A stretch of 63,257 bases of DNA. Source: Parafrankia sp. EUN1f. GTDB taxonomy: Bacteria; Actinomycetota; Actinomycetes; Frankiales; Frankiaceae. Below the pieces are notes generated by a model. It worked only from the letters and a program-made list of their open reading frames with translations. It did no database searches and was not told the origin of the DNA. Positions 33,025 to 42,488 of the stretch are shown here, piece by piece. The position numbers and the translations under genes were made by a program. The stretch is from NCBI RefSeq assembly GCF_000177675.1, contig NZ_ADGX01000044.1, forward strand, positions 1-63,257. Reading direction: 5' to 3'. Each line of letters begins with the position of its first letter. Positions within the stretch are counted from its first letter, which is position 1.

Positions 33025-33266
33025 GCGGCGCCGGCACCGCGCGATGGCGGTGGCGGTGGCATCGTCGCGGGCGGTGCCCGCGCCGGCGGTCGTTTTCCGT
33101 TCGGTCATCCGGGGGCTATTCTCGGAAGGGAGCCGTAGATCCGGTACGACGGCAGCCGACAGGGCCTGACCACGGCGACGATCGGCAGTTTCGTCATCTC
33201 TGACTGTTCGTCACAGTGTTCGCCTGCGCCCTCGTGCGCCCTGAAGTCTTTCGTACTGGAGTTGCC

Positions 33267-34190
33267 ATGCCCATTACCCCCACTTCAAAGATCTGGATGA
33301 ACGGCGAGCTCGTCAACTGGGACGACGCCCAGGTCCACGTGCTCAACCCGAGCCTCCACTACGGCTGGGGTGTGTTCGAGGGCATCCGCGCCTACGCCAC
33401 CTCGAGTGGCAGTGCGGTCTTCCGGCTGACCGACCACATCGCGCGTCTCTACCGCAGCGCCAAGATCTACATGATGGAGCCGGCCTTCTCGCCGGAGGAG
33501 ATCATCCAGGCGACGAAGGACCTCATCGTCGAGAACGACGTCCAGGCCTGCTACATCCGCCCGCTGATCTACCTCGGCTACGGCGAGATCGGTCTCAACC
33601 CGCTGCCGTCCTCGATCGAGGTGATGATCGCGGTCTGGCCCTGGGGCTCCTACCTGGGGGAAGAGGCCGAGCGTAACGGCGCGCGCGCCACCATCTCGAC
33701 CTGGCGCCGCAACGACGCGAACATCATCCCGCCGGCGGCGAAGGCCACCGGGCAGTACATCAACTCGTCGCTGGCCAAGGTGGCCGCCATCAAGGCCGGC
33801 TACGACGAGGCGATCATGACGAGCCCGAACGGCCACATCGCGGACGGCTCCGGGGAGAACGTCTTCATCGTCTCCGGGCGGAAGGTCATCACCCCGCCGC
33901 TCAGCGATGGTCCGCTCGGCGGCATCACCCGGGCGTCGGTGATGCAGATCGCGGCGGACCAGGGCTACGAGGTGCTGGAGCAGCACATCGTGCGGACGGA
34001 CCTGTACCTCGCCGACGAGGCCTTCTTCACCGGCACCGCGGCCGAGATCGTTCCGATCGCGTCGGTGGACGACCGGCCGGTCGGTGCCGGCCGGCCCGGC
34101 CCAATCACCCGGGAGATCCTCGACATCTTCCACCAGGCGACCCGCGGCGAGCTCGACCGCTACAAGGACTGGAACGAGTCCGTGCGCTGA
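33267..34190 (+). CDS. ilvE: Branched-chain amino acid aminotransferase
   Basis: A class IV PLP aminotransferase for the last step of Leu/Ile/Val synthesis (307 aa). LHYGWGVFEGIRAY and YIRPLIYLGYGEIG are family blocks. The PLP lysine is expected in AAKATGQYINS, and DEAIMTSPNGHIADGSGENVF follows. ATG 33267 is preceded by CTGGAG; an in-frame ATG at 33216 would add residues with no family match. Confidence 0.94.
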   Translation: MPITPTSKIWMNGELVNWDDAQVHVLNPSLHYGWGVFEGIRAYATSSGSAVFRLTDHIARLYRSAKIYMMEPAFSPEEIIQATKDLIVENDVQACYIRPLIYLGYGEIGLNPLPSSIEVMIAVWPWGSYLGEEAERNGARATISTWRRNDANIIPPAAKATGQYINSSLAKVAAIKAGYDEAIMTSPNGHIADGSGENVFIVSGRKVITPPLSDGPLGGITRASVMQIAADQGYEVLEQHIVRTDLYLADEAFFTGTAAEIVPIASVDDRPVGAGRPGPITREILDIFHQATRGELDRYKDWNESVR

Positions 34191-34215
34191 GGCTCACCGC
34201 GGCCGCGTAATGCCT

Positions 34216-34265
34216 ACGGCCCCCGCCCGGGTAACTCGCCGGGCCGGGGGCCGTTGTCGTTTCGG
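34216..34265 (+). terminator. Terminator after ilvE
   Basis: CGGCCCCCGCCCGG (34217-34230) pairs with CCGGGCCGGGGGCCG (34239-34253), with one bulged base, followed by TTGTCGTTT. It lies 26 bases after the ilvE stop. Confidence 0.8.
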
Positions 34266-34429
34266 GACGTTTTATGGCGCAGTGACCGCTGTGTGCTGTC
34301 CCTTTTCTGACACCATCGACAGCCGTTCTGGCGTGTGCTCTGGCCAACTCGACCTTGGCCGCCTACCGTCTCCCTTAGTCGTTTCACGAACGCACAAGCG
34401 TCAGGAGCGAGCCGGTTCAGGAGGGCGCC

Positions 34430-34816
34430 ATGCGGGTTTCGGACGGAATGAGTGTTCTGGTCCTCGTGATCGGGCCGAACCACACGCTGCGGCAGGCGGC
34501 CCGGCTGATGGCCGCCCGGCAGGTCGGTGCTGCGGTGGTCCTCGACAGCGAGAGTCAGGGGTTCGGAATCCTGACCGAGCGCGATGTTCTCCGCTCGGTC
34601 GCCCTCGGCCAGGATCCTGACGTCGAGCTTGTCGGCGATCACGTGACGAGGGACGTCGTGGTGGCCGGCCCTGACTGGTCCCTGGACGAGGCCGCCGCGG
34701 CCATGCTGCGGGGTGGCTTCCGGCACCTGATCGTGACCTCGGGAGCCGAGGTCGAGGGTGTGCTCTCGATGCGAGACGTCGTCCGGTGCTGGAGTCGCCG
34801 GCGGGTCGCTGCCTGA
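34430..34816 (+). CDS. Two-CBS-domain protein
   Basis: 128 residues made of a CBS pair: LRQAARLMAARQVGAAVVLD with GILTERDVLRSVALG, then LDEAAAAMLRGGFRHLIV with GVLSMRDVVRCW. Such stand-alone CBS proteins bind adenine nucleotides and usually act as energy or redox sensors; the partner here is unknown. GGAGG lies 5 bases before the ATG. A Crp/Fnr gene follows 108 bases later on the same strand. Confidence 0.88.
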   Translation: MRVSDGMSVLVLVIGPNHTLRQAARLMAARQVGAAVVLDSESQGFGILTERDVLRSVALGQDPDVELVGDHVTRDVVVAGPDWSLDEAAAAMLRGGFRHLIVTSGAEVEGVLSMRDVVRCWSRRRVAA

Positions 34817-34924
34817 CATGATCCGGATCGCCAAGTGTGGTCGTCGAGTGACGTTGTGACGATGAATTCACCGAGTCGGGCATCCGTGGCGCATCACATG
34901 CCCCGACAACGCTACGTTCACGGA

Positions 34925-35602
34925 ATGCACGACACTGAGGCGGTCACCCTGCTGCGGGCGACCACGCTGCTGAAGGAACTTGACGAGGAGGACCTGCTCC
35001 GGCTGGCCAGCAGGTCGGTGACCCGGCGGTTCCGCCGGGGGCAGGTGGTCTTCACGGAAGGCGAGCCCGCGGACACACTGCTCGTGGTCGCCTCGGGCCG
35101 GCTGAAGGTGCTCACCAAGGCGGACGACGGCCGTGATCACGTTCTGAACATCGCGGGCCCGAAGGAGACGCTGGGCGAGCTCAACATCGTCGAGGCCGGG
35201 ACACGTTCCGCAAGCGTCGAGGCGCTGGAACCGAGCACCGCGCTGGTGCTGGACCGCAGTGCCGTGTGGGAGCTCGTCCGGGAACGCCCGGCCGTCGCCG
35301 AGCAGCTCATCCGGGCTCTGGTCGCGCATGTGCGCCGACTGACCGGCGCGAACGCCGACCTGGTGTTCCTCGACCTGCCGCGCCGCGTCGCCAAGCTGCT
35401 GCTGATGCGGATGCGCGAGGCCGGCCGCCCGGTCATCGAGCTCGGGCTCACCCAGACCGAGATCGCCTCGCTGCTGGGTGGCTCACGCCAGTCGGTCAAC
35501 CAGGCGCTGCGTGAGTTCGAGCGGCGCGCCTGGATCCTGTCCGAGGGGCAGACGATCACCATCCTGCAGGTCGACCGGCTTCGGCGCTTCGCCGGCGACT
35601 GA
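34925..35602 (+). CDS. Crp/Fnr family transcriptional regulator
   Basis: 226 residues. The N-terminal cyclic-nucleotide-binding fold has RRFRRGQVVFTEGEPADTLLVV and GELNIVEAGTRSASVEAL. The long dimer helix follows, then a winged HTH with TQTEIASLLGGSRQSVNQALREFERRAWI. The Arg and Glu of the cAMP pocket are not clearly both present, so the ligand is unresolved. There is no cysteine cluster typical of Fnr. ATG 34925 lies 7 bases after TACGTT (34913-34918) and lacks a Shine-Dalgarno, so it is probably leaderless. Confidence 0.88.
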   Translation: MHDTEAVTLLRATTLLKELDEEDLLRLASRSVTRRFRRGQVVFTEGEPADTLLVVASGRLKVLTKADDGRDHVLNIAGPKETLGELNIVEAGTRSASVEALEPSTALVLDRSAVWELVRERPAVAEQLIRALVAHVRRLTGANADLVFLDLPRRVAKLLLMRMREAGRPVIELGLTQTEIASLLGGSRQSVNQALREFERRAWILSEGQTITILQVDRLRRFAGD

Positions 35603-35992
35603 GCCGGCTCGCCGCTTTTCCGGGCTCCCTCGCCGATTCCCGCTCCGTGGCTCCGTGGCGGCGGGCCCCGCCCGGCAGCCGCGAAGCCGGCCCGCCGGCC
35701 GCCACGCCACGAGCGGTGCGTAGCGTGGGGGGCAGGAACGGGTCGCATCGAGTACGGCAGGGGCCCGCCGGCGCCGGCCTTCCGGGCCGCCGGCCCGGCC
35801 CCGGGCGAGAGAACCCCAGGTAGATCAGGTGGGCCAGCACGATGGCGCTCGCCACACTTGCTACGTGTCCAGCGTGTTACGACATAAGGTGGGACGCTGG
35901 CGGCGAACCCGTCCCCGTCGCGCGTACCGGTCACTGACCACGGAGACCGGGGCGCGTGACGGCCAGACAAGGTTCCGGCGAGAGGTCCAGCT
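35603..35992 (+). other. Intergenic region before cimA
   Basis: 390 bases without a convincing gene. TTGCTA (35859-35864), an 18-base gap and CATAAG (35883-35888) form a promoter candidate. CCAGCGT (35869-35875) and ACGCTGG (35894-35900) could pair around it. A 31-codon frame from ATG 35841 exists, but it is not rich in branched-chain codons, so a leader peptide is not claimed. Confidence 0.45.
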
Positions 35993-37666
35993 GTGCACCA
36001 CGACGTCCCAACCACCACCCGAACCGCTTCCGCCGATGCCCGTGCCGAGGGCGCCCCGGCGGAACCCGTGTTCGACCGTGAGTCGCTGCACATCTACGAC
36101 ACGACCCTGCGGGACGGAACCCAGCAGGAAGGGCTCTCGCTTTCGGTCGCCGACAAGCTCGTCGTCGCTCGTCATCTCGACGATCTGGGCGTCGGGTTCA
36201 TCGAGGGCGGCTGGCCCGGATCGAATCCCAAGGACGCCGAGTTCTTCCGCCGTGCCCCCACCGAGCTGAACCTGCGCGGCGCGCTGCTGACCGCCTTCGG
36301 TTCCACCCGGCGGGCGAGCAAGGCCGTGGCCGACGATCCGCAGGTCGCGGCGCTGCGTGACGCGGGTACCGCGGTCGTGTGCCTGGTGGCCAAGGCCGAC
36401 CGTCGGCACGTCGAGCGCGCGCTGCGCACCACACCCGCCGAGAACCTGGCGATGATCCGCGACACCGTCCGGCATCTGACCGCCGAGGGCAAGCGGGTGT
36501 TCGTCGACGCGGAGCACTTCTTCGACGGTCACCGGGCCCACGCCGACTACGCCCTGGAAATGGTGCGCACGGCGGCCGAGGCCGGTGCCGAGGTCGTCGT
36601 GCTGTGCGACACCAACGGCGGGATGCTTCCGACCAGGATCGGCGAGGTCGTCGCCGAGACGCTGGCGCTCACCGGTGCGCGGCTCGGCATCCACTGCCAC
36701 GACGACGCGGCCTGCGCCGTCGCGAACAGCCTGGTCGCGATCGAGGCCGGGGCGACCCATGTGCAGGGCACCGCGAACGGCTACGGCGAGCGCTGCGGAA
36801 ACGCCAACCTGTTCAGCGTGATCGCCGGCCTGGAGACCAAGCTGGGGCGCCAGGTGCTGCCCGCCGGGCGGCTGCGCGACCTCGTCCGGGTGTCTCACGC
36901 CATCGACGAGGTCACCAACTCGGTACCGGACAACAGCCGGCCGTATGTCGGGGCGAGCGCTTTCGCGCACAAGGCCGGCCTGCACGCGAGCGCGGTCAAG
37001 GTCGACCCGGACATGTACCAGCACATCGACCCGGCCGTGGTCGGCAACGACATGCGGATGCTCGTCTCGGAGCTGGCGGGCCGGGCGACGCTGGAGCTCA
37101 AGGGCCGGGAGATGGGCCTGGACCTGTCCGGCGAGCGTGAGGCCCTCGGCCGGGTGCTGGAGATCGTCAAGGACCGTGAGGCCGCGGGCTACTCGTACGA
37201 GGCCGCGGAGGCCTCCTTCGAGCTTCTGCTGATCGACGAGGTGTCCGGGCGGGAACGCTACTTCACCCTGGAATCCTGGCGGGTCATCGTCGAGCAGCGG
37301 GCCGGTGGCGAGGTCGTCAGCGAAGCGACGGTCAAGCTCACCTCCCACGGCGAACGGCACGTTTCGACCGCCGAGGGCAACGGCCCGGTGAACGCGCTCG
37401 ACACCGCGCTGCGGGCCGCGCTGGAGAAGGCCTACCCGGGCCTCGTGGACCTCGACCTCGTCGACTTCAAGGTCCGGATTCTCGACGGGAGCCAGGGCTC
37501 CGGAGCGGTCACCCGGGTGCTGGTCGAGACCAGTGACGGCCGCGGCCGTTGGGACACCATCGGGGTCGACGAGAACATCATCGCGGCCTCCTGGGTGGCG
37601 TTGCAGGATGCAGTCATCTACGGGCTGCGTCGCCAGGGCGAGCGTCCCGACCCCGACGCGGTCTAG
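35993..37666 (+). CDS. cimA: Citramalate synthase
   Basis: A LeuA-superfamily enzyme condensing pyruvate and acetyl-CoA to (R)-citramalate, a threonine-independent entry to isoleucine. The catalytic block is IYDTTLRDGTQQEGLSLS, metal histidines are in GIHCHDDAACAVAN, and NGYGERCGNANL follows. The C-terminal LeuA-type regulatory domain contains EGNGPVNALDTALRAAL. 557 aa is typical of CimA rather than homocitrate synthase. GTG 35993 is the chosen start, with AGAGG upstream. The residue pattern GGWPGSNPKDAEFF is characteristic of this subfamily. Confidence 0.92.
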   Translation: MHHDVPTTTRTASADARAEGAPAEPVFDRESLHIYDTTLRDGTQQEGLSLSVADKLVVARHLDDLGVGFIEGGWPGSNPKDAEFFRRAPTELNLRGALLTAFGSTRRASKAVADDPQVAALRDAGTAVVCLVAKADRRHVERALRTTPAENLAMIRDTVRHLTAEGKRVFVDAEHFFDGHRAHADYALEMVRTAAEAGAEVVVLCDTNGGMLPTRIGEVVAETLALTGARLGIHCHDDAACAVANSLVAIEAGATHVQGTANGYGERCGNANLFSVIAGLETKLGRQVLPAGRLRDLVRVSHAIDEVTNSVPDNSRPYVGASAFAHKAGLHASAVKVDPDMYQHIDPAVVGNDMRMLVSELAGRATLELKGREMGLDLSGEREALGRVLEIVKDREAAGYSYEAAEASFELLLIDEVSGRERYFTLESWRVIVEQRAGGEVVSEATVKLTSHGERHVSTAEGNGPVNALDTALRAALEKAYPGLVDLDLVDFKVRILDGSQGSGAVTRVLVETSDGRGRWDTIGVDENIIAASWVALQDAVIYGLRRQGERPDPDAV

Positions 37667-37917
37667 TCCGGTCGCCTGGCGGTCCCCCATCGCCAGATCA
37701 ACATCGTCAACGCCGCCTATGCGGCGTCCGCCCGTCCTGCCAAAGATTTCTCCGCTCGTGCCAACGCGGCGCGGCCATCCTTTGGTGCCCGTTACGCTGA
37801 CCGCGACGCTTCCGGCGATCCGGCTAATCCACCGCATATCGGTGTCCTGGATGTCCGAGGCGATGGTGAGACGCGAGCTCGGTCACCAAGCCGGGGAGAG
37901 GGGACGGCGGTGTCGCG

Positions 37918-40026
37918 GTGTCCGGCTATGGCGCGGTGTCCGGCTATGGAGTGCCAGACCATAAGCGGCCGCCTGTGGGGGCGGCTGTGAGCCGCCGGGC
38001 CGTCCGTGGCGCGGCAGGTAACGGTGCTGCGGGTCATGGCGCTGCGGGTCATGGCACGGCGGGCCGCCGGGCCGGTGCGCACCGGTCGTCGCGGGCCGCG
38101 GCCGAGGCGGCGTGGGTCGATCCTCCGTCGAGGCGCCGCAGGCCGGCGACAGCACGCGGCCAGGTGACGGCCCGCCGGCCGACGTCGTCAGCCGCCGCCG
38201 GTGGGCGACGCCGACGCAACGCCGGCCAGGCGGCACGTGTCTCCTGGGGTGCGCTGCTGAAGCTCCCGCTGGCGGTGGCCGTGCTCACTCTCGCGGTGAC
38301 CGCGGTGGCCACGCCCGCGCCCGCCGCCGAACCGATCAGCCTGCGCGGGCCGGTCAACGGCCGGATCGACCAGGTCGAGGTGCTGCCCGACAACGGGGCC
38401 GACTTCGGTGGAGCGACCGTGGAGGACCTGGCCGGTGTGGTCGGCGCGTCCGGGCAGATCCGGCTGCCGGTGCGTGACGGGCTCACGGTGTCCGCCGGTA
38501 CCGGGCGCGGGACCGCGACCCGCTCCGGGTCCGACGTCGCCGCCGACGACAACGACGAGGCGGACGACGGTTCGGCGCCGGATTCGACGGTCCGTAACGA
38601 ATCGCTGACCACGCCGCCCGGTTCGAGTGCCGAGGCCTCCACGATCCCGTCCCGGGCGTTGGCCGCCTACACGAGCGCGGCCGACCGGGTGAACGCCGAG
38701 CGGCCGGACTGCTTCCTGCACTGGTCGCTGCTGGCAGGCATCGGCGCGATCGAGTCAGGCCACGGAAAGGGCGCGGCGATCGACCCGGCCACCGGCCGGG
38801 TCACACCCACGGTGGTCGGCCCGCGGCTCGACGGCTCGGCCGGCATGTTCCACATCCGCGACACCGACGACGGCTGGCTCGACGGTGACCGCGAGCTCGA
38901 CCGGGCGGTCGGACCGATGCAGTTCACCCCGGCGATGTGGCGCTGGGCCGGCCGGGACGCCGACGCGGACGGACGTGCTGACCCCAACGACCTCGACGAC
39001 GCCACGCTCGCCGCGGCGGAGCTGCTCTGTGCCTCCGGTGACCTGCGGATCCCGAAGAACGTGCTCACCGCGGTGCGCTCGTACAACCCGTCGGAGGCGT
39101 ACACCCGCTCCGTCCTCGGCTGGGCGGCCTGGTACGCCGTCGGCGCGACGGTCGTGAGCGGCCTGGGCACCGAACCGGCCGACGCGACCGGTGGTGACAC
39201 CTCGGATGATCAGGGGGCGCAGGGCCTGCCGATCGACCAGCCGTTCGAGGTCACGGCGCTGACGCCGCTGGCAGGCGCGGAGGGGCAGGGCTGCCTGACG
39301 CCGGTGATCGACCAGGGATCGATCAGTGTCGACGGGGTCGGCGGCGATGTGCTGACCGGCTCGGACCATGAGTCGTTGGAGGTACGCGGCCGGGTCGGGG
39401 GCACCGAGGGCCGGACGGTGACCATCGAGCTGGTGGTGCTCGACAGCACGGGCGCGACGGTGGCCACGGGGACGAGTGCCCGGACCGTGTCGAGCGGTGA
39501 CGAGGTCGTCTCGTTGGGACGGGTGGACGGGCTGGCGATCGGCCGGGCGACGGGCCGCGGCCCCTTCGACGTCGTGGTCCGGGTCCTGCCCGGCGGAGCT
39601 GACTGCCCGGCCGCCGAGACGCGGACCCGGGCTGCCGACCTCGATCCCGCGGACTTCACCGGTGCTCCGCCCACGCTCGCCGGGTTGCGGCGCCATCTGG
39701 AGACCTACCGCGACACCGGACGCATCACCCGGACGGCCGTGGACGACCTGCTCGCCACCCTGCCGGACGGCGATGGCGGTCTGCAGGCCGCTGTCGAGCT
39801 GTCCCGTTTCCTGGACCGGCTCGCGGCCGCGATCCAGGTGGGAGAGATCGCCGCCGATGCGCGGATCGGTCTCGGCGAGGTGATCACGGCCCTGTGCGCC
39901 CAGGTGGATCCGGGCTCTGCCGCCGCGGGTTCGGCCGCCGCGGGTTCGGCCGCCGCTCCGGGAGCTGCCGGAAGCGGTGGCGACGGGAGCACGCTGCCCT
40001 TCCCGGTCGTGTCGTTGGCCCCGTAA
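37918..40026 (+). CDS. Secreted lytic-transglycosylase-like protein
   Basis: About 702 residues. There is a long Arg/Ala-rich cytoplasmic N-terminus, a signal-anchor-like helix (LLKLPLAVAVLTLAVTAVATPAPA), a linker, and an SLT/MltB-like domain. HWSLLAGIGAIESGHG would carry the catalytic Glu, and VGPMQFTPAMWRW is the second signature. The C-terminal ~200 residues are unassigned and end in SAAAG repeats. Peptidoglycan cleavage outside the cell is the likely role. The start is uncertain: GTG 37918 gives the longest form, and GTG 37987 is an alternative. Confidence 0.78.
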   Translation: MSGYGAVSGYGVPDHKRPPVGAAVSRRAVRGAAGNGAAGHGAAGHGTAGRRAGAHRSSRAAAEAAWVDPPSRRRRPATARGQVTARRPTSSAAAGGRRRRNAGQAARVSWGALLKLPLAVAVLTLAVTAVATPAPAAEPISLRGPVNGRIDQVEVLPDNGADFGGATVEDLAGVVGASGQIRLPVRDGLTVSAGTGRGTATRSGSDVAADDNDEADDGSAPDSTVRNESLTTPPGSSAEASTIPSRALAAYTSAADRVNAERPDCFLHWSLLAGIGAIESGHGKGAAIDPATGRVTPTVVGPRLDGSAGMFHIRDTDDGWLDGDRELDRAVGPMQFTPAMWRWAGRDADADGRADPNDLDDATLAAAELLCASGDLRIPKNVLTAVRSYNPSEAYTRSVLGWAAWYAVGATVVSGLGTEPADATGGDTSDDQGAQGLPIDQPFEVTALTPLAGAEGQGCLTPVIDQGSISVDGVGGDVLTGSDHESLEVRGRVGGTEGRTVTIELVVLDSTGATVATGTSARTVSSGDEVVSLGRVDGLAIGRATGRGPFDVVVRVLPGGADCPAAETRTRAADLDPADFTGAPPTLAGLRRHLETYRDTGRITRTAVDDLLATLPDGDGGLQAAVELSRFLDRLAAAIQVGEIAADARIGLGEVITALCAQVDPGSAAAGSAAAGSAAAPGAAGSGGDGSTLPFPVVSLAP

Positions 40027-40115
40027 TCCCCAACCGCGACAGGCGTGCGTCCCGCTGTCTCCCGGTGGCTATGGGTAACCGAGCGCCGTAGCCTCACCGT
40101 CACGGGGAGGTGGCG

Positions 40116-40964
40116 ATGGTGCTGCGGGCGATCCGGGGCCGAGTGCGGGACAGGCGCGCTCTGCGCGATGCGCTGGAGCGGGGGGCAAGCGGTTCGAGTG
40201 CGCCGGGCGGTTCAGGTGCGCCGGGCGGTTCAGGTGCATCGGGCGGCGGCCCAGCTGGCGCCGGGCTGGCCGCCTGGACCACCGGGACGTCACGGGACGG
40301 TGTCTTCGTCGGCCTGTTCGACCTCGATGACCCCGGCGATGTGGATGGCACCGAGTTCTGGCAGGGCAGGACCTGGGAGTCCTTCGGAGGGTTGCTGCGC
40401 CCCGTGGCCGTGATCGACCATCCCCACGTGCAACTCGTCGGCGAGACGAGCCCGGCGGGGGAGGGAGGCTGCCCCGAGCTGGGGCGGGCGCGGTTCGTGC
40501 GGATCACCTGGGGGCGGACCGCCGACTGGGCGGCACTGTGGGAGCTGCGGAGGCGGCTCGCCCGCCGGCTGCCTGACGCCCGCCCGGACCTGCTGGGCCT
40601 GCTGTCGGCCTGCACGGCGAGCGGATGGCTGGTTGAGGCGGCCTACCACGAGTCCGAGGAGCTGACGCACGCGGCGGACCGTGGCTGGCAGGAACCGGAG
40701 GTCGCGGAGCTGCTCGCCGAGGCGAGCAGCTTGGTCGCGGTCGCCGCCGTGGACGTCCTGCCGGCTCCCTGGCTGGCCGGTCGCCGGCCTGCGACCGGCG
40801 ACAGCGACGACATCGGGGGCGACAGTGGGGGCGTCGGGGCGGCCCGGCACCCCCGGGGCGTCGCGTCCCGGAAGGTCAGTCCTCTTCCGGGATCTCCTCC
40901 CACCACTGGCACCACCAGTCGCCGCCGACCAGGATCCGCAGCTTCGGGTGCCAGCAGTAGGTGA
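40116..40964 (+). CDS. Hypothetical protein
   Basis: 282 residues with no family recognised. A short basic N-terminus is followed by a Gly/Ser/Ala repeat (GGSGAPGGSGASGG, encoded by repeated GCCGGGCGGTTCAGGT units) and a globular-looking middle (GVFVGLFDLDD, ARFVRITWGRTADWAALWELRRRLARR). The C-terminal ~30 residues overlap, tail to tail, the end of the gene on the other strand and look unstructured. GGGGAGG lies 7 bases before ATG 40116. Confidence 0.65.
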   Translation: MVLRAIRGRVRDRRALRDALERGASGSSAPGGSGAPGGSGASGGGPAGAGLAAWTTGTSRDGVFVGLFDLDDPGDVDGTEFWQGRTWESFGGLLRPVAVIDHPHVQLVGETSPAGEGGCPELGRARFVRITWGRTADWAALWELRRRLARRLPDARPDLLGLLSACTASGWLVEAAYHESEELTHAADRGWQEPEVAELLAEASSLVAVAAVDVLPAPWLAGRRPATGDSDDIGGDSGGVGAARHPRGVASRKVSPLPGSPPTTGTTSRRRPGSAASGASSR

Positions 40965-41142
40965 TGTCCTTGTCGGTGTCGAGGTAGTACAGGCAGTTGT
41001 CGCAGCGCTCGTCGCCGTTGGGCTTGCCGCGAAGGATTGCGTCCTCCGCGAGGTGGCCAAGCTGGACGCTGAGCTCCTCGTCGATCGGCTTGGGCTCGGG
41101 TGCGCCAACGTCGTAGACGGGAGTGGTGTCAGTCTCGGTCAT
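40876..41142 (-). CDS. Small four-cysteine protein, HiPIP-like
   Basis: 88 residues with an acidic N-terminus and four cysteines: Cys47, Cys50, Cys63 and Cys78 (C-x2-C-x12-C-x14-C). The last sits in GGDWWCQWWEE, and YY follows the first pair. The spacing and the aromatic residues around the last Cys resemble high-potential iron-sulfur proteins, which hold a [4Fe-4S] cluster, but there is no signal peptide and similarity is by pattern only. Zinc is the alternative. AAGGAG lies 5 bases before the ATG, so expression is likely. It overlaps the convergent hypothetical gene by 89 bases. Confidence 0.75.
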   Translation of the reverse strand: MTETDTTPVYDVGAPEPKPIDEELSVQLGHLAEDAILRGKPNGDERCDNCLYYLDTDKDITYCWHPKLRILVGGDWWCQWWEEIPEED

Positions 41143-41450
41143 CGTGCTCCTTCCAGATCGAGGCCGGTCCGTGATGGGGCACCGCTGTCCCGACCCGGGG
41201 CGCGGACCCGTACGGGGCAATCCTGCCTGATTCTCGGTCCCCTTTCGCCGCCCCGGCGAATCGGATGCCTCGGCGAGGCTGGTGCGGTGCGGTGCGAGCG
41301 GGCCAGCCATGGTCAGACATGGTCAGTGGCGGCCGGACCTGGCCGGATGTGGCCGGATGGTGGTCCGGCGGGCTCAGGGCTGCGCAGCGTCGGTGGTTGG
41401 GTGCGCCGCACCACGCCCCCGACGCGTAGCTGGGTCGGTACGGTCGCCCA

Positions 41451-42227
41451 GTGCGCATCGCGAGGTTTACAGACGGATCGGAACCGGCGTTCGGAGTGGT
41501 CGAGGGGTCACCGGAGGAAGGAACCGCGGTTGTAGCCGGGATCACACCGCATCCGTTCGCTCCGTTCACCTTCACCGGGGTGCGGCGTCCGCTGGCGGAG
41601 GTCCGGCTGCTCGCTCCGGTGCTGCCGAGCAAGATCCTGTGCATCGGCAAGAACTACGCGGACCATGCGCGGGAGATGGGCGGTGAGCCACCGGCGAGCC
41701 CGGTGCTGTTCCTGAAGCCGTCGACCAGCGTGGCCGGCCCGGGGGACCCGGTCATGCTGCCGGCCGAAAGTCGGCGGGTGGACTACGAGGGTGAGCTGGC
41801 CGTCGTGATCGGCCGGCTCTGCCGGGACGTCCCGGTGGAGCGGGCGATGTCCGTGGTGCTCGGCTTCACCTGCGCCAACGACGTGACGGCCAGGGATGAG
41901 CAGGCGACGGACGGCCAGTGGACACGGGCCAAGGGGCATGACACGTTCTGCCCGCTCGGGCCCTGGATCGAGACCGAGCTCGATCCGTCCGACGTGGCCC
42001 TGCGGACGACGCTGGACGGCGAGGTCCGGCAGAACTCCCGGACCAGTCACCTGCTGCATGACGTGCCGGCCCTGGTCGCCTTCATGTCGCGTGCGATGAC
42101 GTTGCTCCCGGGAGATGTCCTGCTTACGGGCACTCCCGCCGGAGTGGGGCCGATGGAAGCCGGGCAGACCGTCGCCGTCACCGTGGACGGCATCGGAACC
42201 CTGACGAACCCGGTGACCGCCAGGTAG
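41451..42227 (+). CDS. Fumarylacetoacetate hydrolase family protein
   Basis: 258 residues with the FAH fold: KILCIGKNYADHAREMG, then metal ligands in VDYEGELAVVIGRLCRDV and the FTCANDVTARDEQ block, ending with LLTGTPAGVGPM. Family members hydrolyse or isomerise 2-keto-diacids; this substrate is unknown. The GTG lies 7 bases after TACGGT (41439-41444) and lacks a Shine-Dalgarno, so a leaderless mRNA is likely. In Mycobacterium the same gene is followed by gltX; here the tRNA genes follow directly. Confidence 0.9.
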   Translation: MRIARFTDGSEPAFGVVEGSPEEGTAVVAGITPHPFAPFTFTGVRRPLAEVRLLAPVLPSKILCIGKNYADHAREMGGEPPASPVLFLKPSTSVAGPGDPVMLPAESRRVDYEGELAVVIGRLCRDVPVERAMSVVLGFTCANDVTARDEQATDGQWTRAKGHDTFCPLGPWIETELDPSDVALRTTLDGEVRQNSRTSHLLHDVPALVAFMSRAMTLLPGDVLLTGTPAGVGPMEAGQTVAVTVDGIGTLTNPVTAR

Positions 42228-42371
42228 CTCCTCGGGTGCCGCGGGGTCGACCGTCCTGGACCCGCCCGACCCCCGGACCTCGATCTCTGGAACTGGCCGG
42301 CCGTGTCCTGGCCCCACTCGCGGATCAGGGCCGTGCATGGGGTACAGTAGGCAACGCCCGCAAGGGCCCCT

Positions 42372-42443
42372 TGGGGTATGGGGTAATTGGCAGCCCAACG
42401 GATTCTGGCTCCGTTAGTCTAGGTTCGAGTCCTGGTACCCCAG
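42372..42443 (+). tRNA. tRNA-Gln (CTG)
   Basis: Cloverleaf: acceptor TGGGGTA (42372-42378) pairs with TACCCCA (42436-42442), with discriminator G. The anticodon stem ACGGA/TCCGT holds loop TTCTGGC with anticodon CTG. The T-arm contains GGTTCGAGTCC. CCA is not encoded. TACAGT at 42343-42348 may be the -10 of its promoter. Confidence 0.95.
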
Positions 42444-42488
42444 CTGCACCAAAAGCACGAAAATGCTGTATATTGCAGGAACGGTTCT

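Noticed and set aside
35841-35936. cimA leader peptide
   Set aside because: The 31-codon frame has no run of Ile, Leu or Val codons and no associated terminator.
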